Position numbers and translations under genes: made by a program. DNA of 64,000 bases, taken from positions 186,001 to 250,000 of the forward strand of contig JAHLKC010000025.1 of the NCBI GenBank assembly GCA_025449115.1, given 5' to 3'. The notes under the pieces are model-generated. The model saw only the letters and a program-made list of their open reading frames with translations. It did not search any database and had not been told where the DNA came from. This stretch comes from Chytridium lagenaria. Taxonomy: Eukaryota > Chytridiomycota > Chytridiomycetes > Chytridiales > Chytridiaceae. The stretch's first letter is position 1, and each line of letters begins with the position of its first letter. This document shows, piece by piece, positions 44,726-56,053 of the stretch.

Positions 44726-46976
44726 TCACTTGATGGTCCCATCCCACGACGCCGTTGCAACTTTTGAAGTCTCATGCGGATGCCATTCACAAGCAATCAC
44801 AACATTGCTATGACACTTCAACTTTTTATAAACCTTACACGTCTTCCAATCCCAAAACCACACTCTCCCTTCACTATCCCCGCTCATCACAAACCGTCCA
44901 TCCGCAGAGAAGCCCGGCTGGCAAGCGTATCCAGCCACAAGGTGTCCCCTAAAAACTTTTTTACTTTGTAGCCGGAATCGGTCCTTGGCACTGTAAATCA
45001 TAATCTGATTGTCTAATGACTGGCACGCGAGCCATTTCTCTTTTTTTTTTAAAAAAAATATGATAACATCAGTTTTCGGTTTCAGCAAGTTAAATAGGAA
45101 AAGAGCAAAAAAATACAAACAAAGCATCAAATCAATGCATTCCATTATATATAAAACAACTTACTTGTGGGGTGAAGCGCCACTGCCGGCATCGAATGCA
45201 TGGTAGGCTCCGCAATATACTTGATCACAACCGGAATCCCATACTCCCACACCCTAATCGTCTTATCATCCGACGTCGACACAAACCTCCGGTTCTCATC
45301 GATAAACGTAATAGTATTCACAGCTCCAAGATGCTGGTCATACTCTTGCACGATGTCGCCTGACCGTGTATCAAACTGATAAATCTTCTTGTCCTGGCAT
45401 CCAACGAGGAACTGGTGGTTCTCCCCAGCTGGATTGAACTTGATGCAGTAGGGTACTCGGCGGGTCGTGAATGACGAGATACATTTTCCTATCATAAACA
45501 ATAAAAGGAGATTAGTAGTGGTTCACTTACAATCCCATTAAAACATTTCAATAAAAGATACATCAGATGCTGTAATCACCTGTCTCGGTATCCCAGTACT
45601 TGATCCATTTGTCGTAACTAGCACTCAAAAACTTTGTCCCGTCATTCGTGAAATCAATTCCCTTCACAGCCTTGCTATGTCCCATATAAGTTCGCAAGCA
45701 TCTTCGATCATGGTAAACATCCCAAATCTACATTCAGCAAATCATCGTCAGTTTTAATCTTCCTATCCAAATCAACAAACGAAAACCAAAAGACCAGCAT
45801 CATCTCAACCAAAAAAAAAAAAAAGAAAAAGAAAAGAAAGGAACATCCCCCCGACCTTGATCTTCGTATCCATACTCGCACTCAACAACAAATGCGCACT
45901 CTTTGGAAAAAACTTGATCGCATTAATCCCCTTCGTATGTCCAGTCCAAGTATGCACAAGCGTTTTCGGCAAAAAGCATTCCTGTCCTCCCATCTCCTTA
46001 TGCAAATTCACTCCCACATCCGTCGGCACATGCATATAAGTCCTCCCCATGTAATCAAACTCAGCCTTCCCATGAAACGTTGTCTTCTCCCGTCCAGGTT
46101 CAACCTCAACAGTATGCAATTTCCCACCCGACGCTTCTCCAAGGGCTTCTTGTGCCGCCTTTGTGGCGAGCTCAGCCGCGGCGCGTTCTTCCTCAGTGGG
46201 ACCTGTGAGGTTGTGCTCTTCTTCGCCTTCGTAGCCAGCCCAGGGGCCAAGATAACCGTTGACTTTTTCGGGGTCGCCTTTGGGTTTGCGTTTGCGGGAT
46301 CGGTCCTTCTTAACGTGGTCGTAGATGGTTGCGCCTATTATTTAAGTATTAGTCTTCGTTGTTTAATCTTAATCTCTTGCGCATTTACAAAGTCTCAAGT
46401 CATTCAAAATGGCTATGGAGACTAACCGTTCATCGCTTGCAACCTTTCCATATCACCAACATACTCATCCGCCGAAGCAGCGTTCGGGTGCACAGCATAT
46501 CCAAAATTGTTAAAAGTCCTCTGCATCGTATCAAACGCAAAGCTCGAAATAGCATGTTCTTCCACAAACCCTACCAAAAACAGCTGCCATTAGCAAACTA
46601 AACCAACACTTTATCCATTACACCCCAGCCCGTTTTCCATTCATCAAAAAAAAAAAACCAACCCGTCAGCGTATTTCTCTGCAACGTTGTCGTAGAAAAC
46701 GGATTGGCGGGTCCCACAATCGGTTTCGATAGGTCGTGGTAAGGCACATTATGTGTAATCTCTTTGGTTTTGATGTCAGGCAAGTAATTGAAGGTCGTCA
46801 AATCCTGATTTTCCGGCATCAGTATCAATCCAGTAGAGTTTCAAGTGTTTTACCTGAATGTTCACTTCAGGTGCTAGATCTAACTTGACTTTCTTCACGG
46901 GATGCGGGAGCGATGGTGGAGGGTGAGAGGTTGACGGTGACCCTTCGTCCGAATCGTAAGAAGCGAGGAGATCCAT
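44726..46976 (-). CDS. PRP17: Pre-mRNA-processing factor 17 (PRP17/CDC40), WD40 splicing factor
   Basis: A WD40 protein of the spliceosome needed for the second step of splicing. Exons: 46976-46854, 46804-46663, 46570-46427, 46334-45856, 45727-45580, 45488-45165, 45039-44726. They join cleanly into 557 codons, close to the family's usual length. N-terminal part: [17 protein letters not shown], then [11 protein letters not shown] and [40 protein letters not shown] and [17 protein letters not shown] are PRP17 signatures. WD repeats follow ([36 protein letters not shown]) to SWDGTIK. The last codons read ATCAAGTGAGTT, so the end may be a stop or a further donor (ATCAA/GTGAGT) leading to an unseen LWD-type terminus. 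Two donors (GTTGGT, GTCGGG) are weak. Confidence 0.93.
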
Positions 46977-47011
46977 GTTCTCAAAACTGCGGTTTCCAAA
47001 TTTTTTTAATT
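46977..47011. promoter_or_regulatory. 35-bp divergent gap between PRP17 and CENP-S start codons
   Basis: The two start codons face away from each other with only 35 bp between them. The gap includes a T-rich run (ttttttt, 47001-47007). Any shared promoter must overlap the 5' ends of both genes. No TATA box is visible. Confidence 0.7.
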
Positions 47012-47544
47012 ATGGATGACGATGAACGAGAAAAGGTTGCGGGACTGTCATGGACCGTCCTCCTCCCCATGCTAACTATCCTTTGTAGGAAGCTCAAGCT
47101 GCTATTCATTACTACGCTGGGAAGCTGTCTGAATCGATGGGTGAGAGGATATATTGATGTGTGGGGTTTCTCTGATGGATTTTTGGGTTAGCTGCCGAGA
47201 AGGGAATGGAAGTGACGCCTCAGTTTATACATGGTCTTGCGTCGGTGATCTATAAGCAGATTCAGGTGATGGGGAATGATGCCACGTTGTTTGCAAAGTA
47301 ATATTCCACCATTCTTCTTTTTATTGTTCATTTTTTGCTAAATGTCATGTAAAAGACACGCGAAACGGCAGCAGGTGAACGCGGATGATGTGTTGTTGCT
47401 TGCGAGACGGAATGGAGAATTGGTGAGTTTATTTTTTTTGTGTGTAGGCAAGTTTGATAATTTGGGATATAGCAGGAGCGATTGAAGGAGTGTTTGGCGG
47501 ATGGACGGGAGGCGAAGGATCCGAAACGGAGGAAGAAGGATTGA
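47012..47544 (+). CDS. CENP-S/MHF1 histone-fold protein
   Basis: A small histone-fold protein that pairs with CENP-X/MHF2 at kinetochores and in the FANCM DNA-repair complex. Exons: 47012-47035, 47089-47140, 47192-47297, 47356-47422, 47473-47544, giving 106 residues. The order of blocks fits the family: EAQAAIHYYAGKLSESM (helix 1), MEVTPQFIHGLASVIYKQI (helix 2), ATLFAKHAKRQQVNADDVLL (the signature FA-x-HAKR-x-x-V-x-x-DDV) and LARRNGEL. A basic tail KDPKRRKKD follows. Intron 1 has a GCTAAC branch-point-like sequence. The last intron was chosen to end at GATATAG because that gives QERLKECL, which extends the helix. All phases agree without any base correction. Confidence 0.88.
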
Positions 47545-48141
47545 ATGGGTTCTATGATGAAGTGGTTTTTGTGGGGAGTAAAAGGTTTTGGAGGGACTGT
47601 GGAATGGTAGCGTCTTCATTATACCCGAAAAGCGGAGACGGCCGTTGTGAATATATAATTGGAGTTGTGTAAGATGTAATCTCTGTTTTGCGTTGATTAT
47701 CTGGTGGTATATGGAATCAGTAACGAAGATGGGAATCTATGCGGTTCATTGTGTTGTATTAAAATTACGACTCGTCAACTATTCCTTTTCTTAAAGTTAA
47801 TGACATAACCCAAAGTCATATAATTGGTCTTTATGTTCCGAACTTTTTTTGTCGTGTCGTTTTATAACATGTCTCGGCGACATTACATCCAATTACGCCC
47901 TTCGTTTTTCTTTCTGTTTTTCCAACTTCCGTATTTTTTATAAATGAATACCTTTCTAGCCAACTCTTTGTTGTTGGGTTGCTTTCCCTCCATAAAGAGA
48001 CGTTTATCTGAATAGTTCCATATTACGTTCATCAACTACATATGCTAGGGCCATACCATATATTTTCAAATATTTTCCATTCCACCATACCTAATCATCC
48101 AGTGCGCTACAAAAAACGATAAAAATGTCGCCGCTTCACGC
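47545..48141. other. 3' flanking region between converging genes
   Basis: AT-rich sequence holding the 3' ends of CENP-S (+) and the repeat-exon gene (-). No gene-like frame. Confidence 0.5.
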
Positions 48142-51069
48142 TCACTCCCCATCGCTCTCATCCCCCGCCAACGAGGACACATCACTCAAATCCTCCCCCC
48201 CAACCGCATGCAACAAAATCGGCGGTCCCGTCATCTTGATCGCCTGTAAGATATGATCACTGCCTGCAAACGAATCCAAGAGATCTTCGATAGGCCAGCT
48301 ATGCTGTTTCTACCCCAAAAATGAGAACTAGAAATGCGTAGCGACTTACTTTATGTTTTTTGGAAGTGGTAAGGATGGGGATGGTGGGTGTGGGATCTAG
48401 TGGGGAGGTGGGACGGAAGGACGAGGAGGAGGAGGTAGATGAGGGTTGCCTGGTCGATTTTCAGGCTTTTCGTGAATGTGAGAAAAATATTCTCCTAAAA
48501 AAACCCCTTACATTATTCTCGCGTTGGAATGACTTAGCGGTTTGGTTGTTTTTGGTCGATTGAGGTTGATTGAGGAAAAATGGAGGAACCACGCCTTCAG
48601 CAGGTCGGATATCCTTTTTCTAAATGATAAGAATATGCATCGCATGCAATGGGGCATACTTTAGTGTACTTGCGTTTGGGTGGAACAGGGTTCTCATTAG
48701 ACAAATCGGGTGAGTAATCGATTATGACAATAGGTTGGGGAGGGCTTTGAACAGTTCCCACAGGCTGGCATTCGTGGCTCTGCAAACGTGAGAAAAACGT
48801 AATTTGAGGGGAGTATACATGAGTCGGCATTGCGATGGAGGCGCGTTGACTTGTCGAGTAAGCTGAATGGCGGTTTGCGGGAAGAGCTAAGGGATGTTGA
48901 TTGATTCCAGCAGGCTGGCCTTCGTGGCTCTGCAACAATCAAAGAACGTGTTGTATAAGGTTTACCTTGTTAGGTATACGGGCTGTTGTAGCAGCGTGTT
49001 GTTTTTTAGAATACGGTGAATGGTCGATTGTGGAGAGAGAAGGGGAAAGTTGAACGACTTGAGAGGGCTGCCCATCAAAACATGAGAAAAAAAGTAATTT
49101 TGTTGGGGTATTTACCTTGTTGTACATATGGTTTGATGTGATAGCATGTTGGTTGTGGTGAATTGACTGAGGTGTATGATATATTTTATGAACAGAAGTG
49201 GAGAGTTGAACGACTCCAGCGGGTCGGTCTTCGTGAGTCTACGAATATAAGAAAACCGTACATTTGTAAAGCTTACCTTACTGTTCCTGTAATTTACTTT
49301 CATGGCATGTTGGTTTTGCGTTGTTGTTTGCGGTGAACGGTTGATGATGGGGAGAGAGGGGTAAGGGAGTTGAACAACTTCCGAAGGCTGGTGCAAGCTT
49401 TAGCACATCGTAGTTTGTATTTTTTGAATGTCACCTTGTTGTACATGTGGTTCGTTGTGATAGCGTGTCGATTATAAGTAGTCGAATGCGGTGTGTGGTC
49501 AATTTTTGGAAGAACAGGGGGAGTACTCTGCAAATGTAAGAAATTATACTTTTGCCAATGTTACCATATCATGAAACATAAGATTTGGTGTGTTATGTTG
49601 GTTGCATGTAGGCGATGGCGATATATGGTTGGTGATGCGAAAAGAAGTGGCAGCTTCATCGACGTGAGTTAAAGGAGCACTTTCCTGTTTCTACAAGTAT
49701 TAAAACTGTCTTTTCGGTGCACCGTACATCATTCTGTTTTGAGATTGAATCCGCGTGATGACTCTGCAGAGAATCAGGCGAAAGATTGATCGAGGAATAA
49801 GCAACTCTATCGGGTCCGCTTCTTTGTAGCTAAGCATATTAGTAATAGACGTCATCATGAATCATACATCAATGTCTTTTTCTGTAACGGCGTGTTGAAT
49901 GTGGTTCGTTAAATTGGGTAAATTATCCATCGGCGGGAGAGAGGGAAAAGCGGTTTTATCGACTTCGGTACGCCAACTTTTGTGCCGCTATCAATATTAG
50001 GAATGATCTTATTAGGCGGGGCTTACTTCTTCCTGCTTCCGTTGAGTCGATAAGACGGCTTGCTGATTGTTTGTAGTCGAGGGAGGATAGTTTATGGAGG
50101 CAATCGATATAGGAACAGCTTTATCGCTCAACAAGACGTCGCCGGTTTTAAATAAAGAAGCCGCAGCAATGCTAACGTCTCCCAGCATGTTATCGGTAAC
50201 TGTTGTAGACGCCTTCGCAACGTCAGCGCCTTTCAAAGCGTCATCGGTATTAGCGATCAAGGTAGCAGCTTCAGTGCCTCTCGATGTGTCATCAGTTGCA
50301 GGCATCGAAGAAGCAGCAGCAAGAACGTCTCTAAGCATATCCTCAAATATAGGCGCCGTTATGTCAGCAACCTCTTCAGATCCCGTCATATCCCGAGTCT
50401 TTGCACCTTTATCGGGAACAGCCCCAGTCGGTTTCATCGCTTTCTTCGATCGCTTTGGTACATAAACGAACCCCCCGCTGCTCCCGCTGGAGACCGCTTT
50501 CTCCTTAAATGTTATTAAATTAAGTCATAAATAAACCAACATACTTGGATTGGGCTGGAGTTACGTGACGGTCTCGTCTTGCTACGGTATGGTCAACTGG
50601 TCTCGCATGGTTACTAATAGCGTTAAATTAAGTTTGACCACCCAAAACCTTTTGCTCAGTTGCAGTGTAGTTTTAGTTGGTATATGATGGTTATTTTGAA
50701 AGCCATTACCACCTGTCAAGTTGATGCTTTGGGCAAGGGCATCACGACTGATGGGAATATCGGACGCCGCGGATGCTCTTTGGAGAATAGGTTTTTCGAT
50801 TGCTGCTATTGGCCATTGATCTGAAGACGAAGAGAGGTGAGCTTTAAAAGGTGGTGGGAATTGAGGTGGTGGGTGTGGTTGGATGTAGCGGTGGGGGTTG
50901 GGGTAGTGCCATGTTAAGCGGGTGTGGGTTGAAGTGTGGGATGGCACTGGCGATTGAGCTAGATTTTGAGGCATACGACGGAATATGATCAGATTCAGCG
51001 TTGAGATTAATGGAAACGCCATGGCATACCTTCTGTGGGAGTTGTGGATCCAATTGTCTGAGACGTCAT
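48142..51069 (-). CDS. Unknown Ser/Thr/Pro/Asn/Gln-rich protein built from an array of phase-0 repeat exons
   Basis: Starts MTSQTIGSTTPTE (51069-51030). Proline-rich exon 50958-50649 and short exon 50581-50545 follow, then an acidic exon, 50503-50027. Next come nine small exons: 49987-49868, 49829-49728, 49684-49565, 49527-49435, 49387-49277, 49238-49116, 49067-48966, 48929-48819 and 48779-48660. Each is a multiple of three long (93-123 nt), each begins in phase 0, and all are open, with 30-60 bp introns. They encode degenerate 31-41-residue units, such as THEDRPAGVVQLSTSVHKIY and PSQVVQLSPSLSTIDHSPYS, with shared NQHA and MYNK blocks. Exon 48619-48512 also fits. A likely last exon, 48303-48142, reads HSWPIEDLLDSFAGSDHILQ and ends SDGE; the joint before it is unresolved. 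No family is recognised. Confidence 0.65.
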
Positions 51070-51296
51070 GAAAGGCCAGATGGGACTAAGGAATCATCCA
51101 AACCAGCCTCCAAACAATTCCAAAATTTCGAACCAAACGATTGAATGAGCTTGGTCGGACTTTCACTATCCATTTTATCAAGTACATCCACACCAAATCA
51201 TATCATGAACAGTGCAAGGGCAAAGAAGAAGCGTAGACGCGCATTCCTAAAAACGTGTCAGAGGAAGGAACATAACACAACTTTATCTATAAGCGC

Positions 51297-51530
51297 CTAG
51301 TTTTCATGCGAACTGGCTTTGTGAGCCCACCCCTCCTTCAAACCAAAGTACGCAATTGCCTTCTCAATCTCGTTCCCGTGGACCCTCTTTGTTTCCTCAA
51401 ACCTTTCTTTTGGGTTTAGGCAATGGTTACGTTCAAGAATACGTCTATCGACTTTTTGGTCGATCACACGATCGCACATACCACTGGACATTGGGATGTG
51501 AGTAAGAGCAATGCGTTTATATTGTACGCC
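51297..51530 (-). CDS. Hypothetical short coding segment
   Basis: The minus-strand frame reads EYLGIPSSGVQYKRIALTHI, then SGMCDRVIDQKVDRRILER and NHCLNPKERFEETKRVHG, ending KASSHEN and a stop at 51297. Its composition is protein-like and it has no low-complexity bias, so it may be the last exon of a small unrecognised gene. The upstream joint was not found. It sits between the repeat-exon gene and the acyl-CoA synthetase, both on the same strand. Confidence 0.35.
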   Translation of the reverse strand, partial: GVQYKRIALTHIPMSSGMCDRVIDQKVDRRILERNHCLNPKERFEETKRVHGNEIEKAIAYFGLKEGWAHKASSHEN

Positions 51531-51769
51531 GCTGGATGGGATGCCAAGGTATTCGTGTGGGATTGAACAGCTCTGGCGATGAGCACCTACGTGACAACGA
51601 CTTTAGAGGTGAAGGTACTTTATTTATTGGAAATTCGGAGGATCGGAGTGAGACGTTAGTTGCCCTTTTCCCCCTCTTTTTTCTACTCTGCCTCTTTGGT
51701 GGTTATCGATCTCAAAAGAATTATATCACTGCACTTTCTTTTTTTCTATCCTTCATGGACAGGCCAAGC

Positions 51770-54205
51770 TTACTTTGATGGAATTGCCATAGAAAAAAGG
51801 GCACAAAGTGAGATTTCAATACAGAATTTTAAAACAGATACTGTGTATTTATTTTGGTGCGTAATAAAAGAAACTTCATTTTCAAAACGATAGCCTCCAG
51901 CTTGAATCTTCGCGACCTCCTCCTCATTCACCCTGACCCATACTGCCCTCGCCGCATCCCAAATCCACACCTCGTCTCCCTCACACTTCTCCGGCACAAA
52001 GCCTTGCTCAACATACTTAAACTTTTGAAACTTGATGGTCGACGTCTTTTCGTGTTCTTTTGTACGAATGCGGACAAAAAGGGGACGAGCGTAGGTGGGA
52101 AGACGGGCGGAGATATATTCAGTAAAGTTGGCGAAAGGGAAAGTTGAGCCGGATTGTCCTTCGGGGAGAACGATAGATGCCATTCCTGCTCGTCCGTCCG
52201 TATTGGGAACTTTAACGCCGTAGACTATACAAGAAGGTTAGGCTGTAGTAGAAGAGATCTTTTTCTTACCGTTGCATTCGACGACAGAGGGAAACTCGGA
52301 AACCACCGCAATAACTTCGTTGGTGCTCACGTTTTCTCCTTTCCATCCTAAAAGAAAACAAAAAATTATTAAGATGATGATTTAAAATGATTTACATAAC
52401 ATAACAGTAGTTGATGGAAACTCACGGAAAGAATCTCCAGTCCTATCAACAAAGTAAAAGAAACCAGTAGAGTCGGTCTTGAGAAGATCCCACTGCTCCA
52501 CCACCGATCTCCAGGTGCAAACACTCCTTCATACAGCTTCCTCCGCGTAGCTGTTTTCCCCCACATACCCATCATAAACGCCATCCGGCAACCTCATAAT
52601 CATCTCCCCAACTTCCTCTGCCTCACATCGCACACATAAACCATTATCATCCCTTACTATCGCATCCGCCTCAACATCGTACTTGACAAGCGTTCCACCC
52701 TCCCCGGTCTCGCTCTTTGCTCTCGCAACCTCGATAGGGAGGAACCCGCAACTCCCTGGTTTGTTAAAGTAATTCAGGACAGCGTCTCCTGGCATCTCGG
52801 TGGACCCATAGTGCTCGACAATCTGGGAAATAGCAATCGGGTCTTTATGGTTTCCCAGATTTCGGCACGGAGACCGTTACCAATAATGACGCGGAGGGGA
52901 CTGAAGCCAGGTGTGCCGTCCAAAGAGGTTGTCGGGGTTGTGAGGAGATAGCGCCAGAGTTCACCAATGTATATGGTACCTTTACACTATGTCGGAAAGA
53001 GCGTTACATGAAAAACGATAGGACACATAAATAAAATAATGAGGCTTGATGTCGATTTCAAACTCACATTATTTTTCCGGATGTCGCTGAAAAAGTTGGA
53101 GACGGAAAACTTTTCCCTCAGTACAATAGGATTCCCAAGAAGGTAACATGGCGCAACAGCCACAACACCAGCATTTCTAATAAAATAAGATCATTAAACA
53201 AACTATCACAAAAAGGTAGAAAGGACTGACCCATGATATAAGGGAAGGGTAATGTAGTATCGATCATTTTTTTGTAAACCACTTGGACCCGCCCATGTAA
53301 CGGCAGCCCCGACAAATCTTTTATGTGAGAACTTAGCAGCTTTGGATGGACCTAATAAAAATTAGTCATAAATTGCTAAAACAAAGAAACGTATGCATAT
53401 TGTAAATATAGAAGAAGCACCAAACCTGTAGTTCCAGACGTAAAAATATAAAAAAGCGGCGACCTCGCATTCAGTCCCTCCCTGTTTGACTTTGGAGGCC
53501 TTTCTGTCTTGAAGCTCGCAAGCATCTCTGGCTGCAACGCGGTATACTTTTTAAATCCTGGAGTTTTTGCCTCAATATCCCCGTCCCCAACCTTGATGCC
53601 CTCCCCCGCATACACCCACACATTCAAACGCTCGTAAATATCCTTCAACTCCGGAATAGCTGTAAGGAGATTGGCCTTTTTAGCGACGGAGCTGACTAAA
53701 TGTGACGCTCCAGATGTGACTATGGCATGGGCAAGAAGCGCGCCGGTGAGGTTGGTATTGAGAAGAGCTGACGTCGCTCCGGCTTTGCGAATCCCATCGT
53801 AAACGCAAGGAACTCTGGGCGGTTTTCCATTAAAAGGCATACCTAAGGAAGACGTCAGACTAGATTAGAGAACCACAATCCCACTGTATCTCCAGACTTG
53901 ACGCCAATGCTGATCGCCCACCAGGCAATACGATTGGCAGCTCTATCAAGCTCGTTGTATGTGTACTTCGCATCATGATCCACGGCGCTGACAGCCTCGA
54001 GATCTTGGTGCCTGAAGATGTGAGATCGGGCTTTAGGCATCACGTCTTACTTGTCAACACAGTGCTCAAAGAAGTCTGCAGCGTTGTTATTTGCATTCGC
54101 AGCTGCGAGCGCATCGAGGAGTGAGGCCTTGTGGGCCTGCATGCGATGGTAGTGCTCATCGTAGAAAGCGATGCCATTGGATTCAAGGTATTGAAAGGGT
54201 TGCAT
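51770..54205 (-). CDS. FATP/Fat1-type very-long-chain acyl-CoA synthetase, with several frame breaks
   Basis: Activates long fatty acids to acyl-CoA at membranes, often coupled to uptake. Exons: 54205-54051, 54011-53885, 53842-53426, 53351-53231, 53176-53068, 52986-52426, 52347-52270, 52224-51770. N-terminal part: YTYNELDRAANRIAWW, GDTVCLLMENRPEFLAF and GATSALLNTNLTG. The AMP-binding loop is YIFTSGTTGPSKA. YITLPLYHGNAGV and TIYIGELWRYLLTTP are FATP hallmarks. VEHYGSTEMPGD, FYFVDRTGDSFRWKGENVST and YGVKVPNTDGRAGMASI follow, as does PTYARPLFVRI. The protein ends about 37 residues past the usual FATP end. Single-base breaks lie near 53800, 52837, 52545 and 52495. The order and motifs are complete, so it is either a recent pseudogene or a good gene in error-prone sequence. 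Confidence 0.85.
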
Positions 54206-55272
54206 GATGATGGATAGTGCAACTTCTTATGGTGTATGCGGGGAAACTGATGAGTTGTCAGCGAAAAGCAAATTCGATCCGATCGTGGCTTTTCGCGTTG
54301 CTCATCGTTGTGGATCCCATCAACTTCGACGATAATGTTACGCGTAAGTTACAACAGACGATTTAACTCCCTGACGGATAAAATAAGGTTCAAAGCAGGT
54401 TAAAAAAAAAGTGATAACGTAGCAACAGTCTGGTAGTAATATGTGAAAAACATGACAACTCCTGCAATCTAACCATCCCCTTCTAAACATCATCTTTCCT
54501 GTAGCAACATGGATATTGCTGACGACAGCTTAAAAAAAAGCTATATTTATAGTGTGGAATAAGATGCATTTTTCTTCCACTATGGTTTTCTATATATATA
54601 TATATATCGCGACTTCCACGAATTAATATGGAAACATGCAAGGTTTCTAATTAAACATTATCCGAGTTTTCAAACCACCATACCTCAAACAAAATGCTGC
54701 AATCTTCCCCAACCCACACGTATTCTCTATCCAACAAAAAAAAAGAGATACAGACGTGGACTTTACTCTCTCCGGAATGTGACCGCAAACTTGCTAACAT
54801 CACCACTCCAATGTTTAGGAGCCGTCCCAATCACAAGCTCTCTAGACGTAATCTTTTTGTTCTAAAAGTTTGAACTGTATTTCTTTTTCTGTGATTTTTT
54901 TCCTTCCCCATTTTTAAGAGATCGGTTAAGCTGTTAAAAGCACAAGACGCTGTAGCTGGGGGGAAAAGGAGAGTAAATTGGGAAAAATCGGCGCATATTT
55001 CGTTTGGCCATAAAAACAAGTCTAAAACAACACCAATATGTACAAGAAGAACGGCGGATGTGGATATGAAAGAGGTTCTTCCACTATCATAACAAGGAGC
55101 CCGAAAACAAATAGAATCCCAAGAAATCTTATAGAGAAAGGAGCTTAAAGAATTCGGAAGGTGGGTGCTTTAAAGACCCAAAACTACACTCGACCGTTCA
55201 AATAAAGCGCTGGCCTCGGGGAAATCTCAGCATCCCTCGCAAAGTCATGTTTTGCCACCGCCGTGTTGATTG
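54206..55272. other. Intergenic region with an AT dinucleotide run
   Basis: Upstream region of the acyl-CoA synthetase and 3' side of the next gene. A (TA)n run lies at about 54590-54608. Only short frames are present. Confidence 0.5.
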
Positions 55273-56053
55273 TCAGTTCTCCCGGTGGTGACCGGGGAGT
55301 CCAAGCAGAGGTCGGCATGGACAAAGAGGCAGATTGCGGAGCCGTGGTATAACTAGGTTTTTCCGACCACGTCGAAGAAGAGGAGGAAACATTGGCGGAG
55401 ACTCTGGGGAGACAAGCGGCGTCGCAGGATGAGGATATATGTAAGGTTGAGGTAGCATTTTTGCTGAAGTCAAGGCAGATGGCGAACTCGGGGATGGTGC
55501 AAAGGAGAAGGTGAGTAGGGAGGGTGCTGTTGTGGATGCATGGCCTCCTGATGTTGGTGGAAGTTGGGTATTACGTGGATATATTAGTCTCCGATGCAAT
55601 TGAGCATCGACTGTCGCGTCGGAAACCGACTGGGCTTTGCGCGGCCGTGAATTAGACATGCCGCAATGCTCAATTGTGTCAAAGGGGATGGCCATAAGCC
55701 GGTCCGGTGACGACGTGGATGAGGTGGAGGGGACGTGATTTGGTGGACCTGATGATATGAGGGTTGAGGTTGTGCAAAAGGACGGACCATAAAGTCGACC
55801 CGTAAGCAGCGCGGCGAGCAGTAGAGACCTTGATGCTAAAAAAAGAATGATACGAGGTATCGTGGTAAGTTTGTGGGGTTTTTTTTGAACATTCGGGAAG
55901 AGCATTAAAAACCAACAACAAATACTAACCTCTATGCGCTTCTCGCATACAAGACACCATTGGACGTGGTACTCCATATTGTCATGCAGATGAAAGAGAT
56001 CTTCTTGTTGATGTTGCCAAAGAAAAGGTATGATTGAAGGCTTCAAGGCCAAA
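55273..56053 (-). CDS. Possible Ecl1-like zinc-binding protein (partial model)
   Basis: An exon at 56053-55930 contains EYHVQWCLVCEKRIE. After a GTTAGT donor, a T-rich intron and a TTTTAG acceptor, the exon from 55835 begins HQGLYCSPRCLRVDF. Together they make a CxxC...CxxxC module resembling the short zinc-binding motif of fungal Ecl1-type (life-span regulatory) proteins. A Pro/Ser-rich region follows. Two frames are open after it (to 55584, and to 55273 with the SVSDATVDAQLHRRLIY stretch), so an intron or a base error lies in between. The start was not found; an upstream ATG exon reading MTTSMERIAP near 56398 is a candidate. Function is inferred only from the cysteine pattern. Confidence 0.45.

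Noticed and set aside
45892..46425. A 177-codon plus-strand frame
   Set aside because: It is antisense to PRP17 exon 4, whose protein motifs are unmistakable.
50094..50465. A 123-codon plus-strand frame
   Set aside because: It is the antisense shadow of the acidic exon of the repeat-exon gene, which is supported by flanking splice sites and phase.
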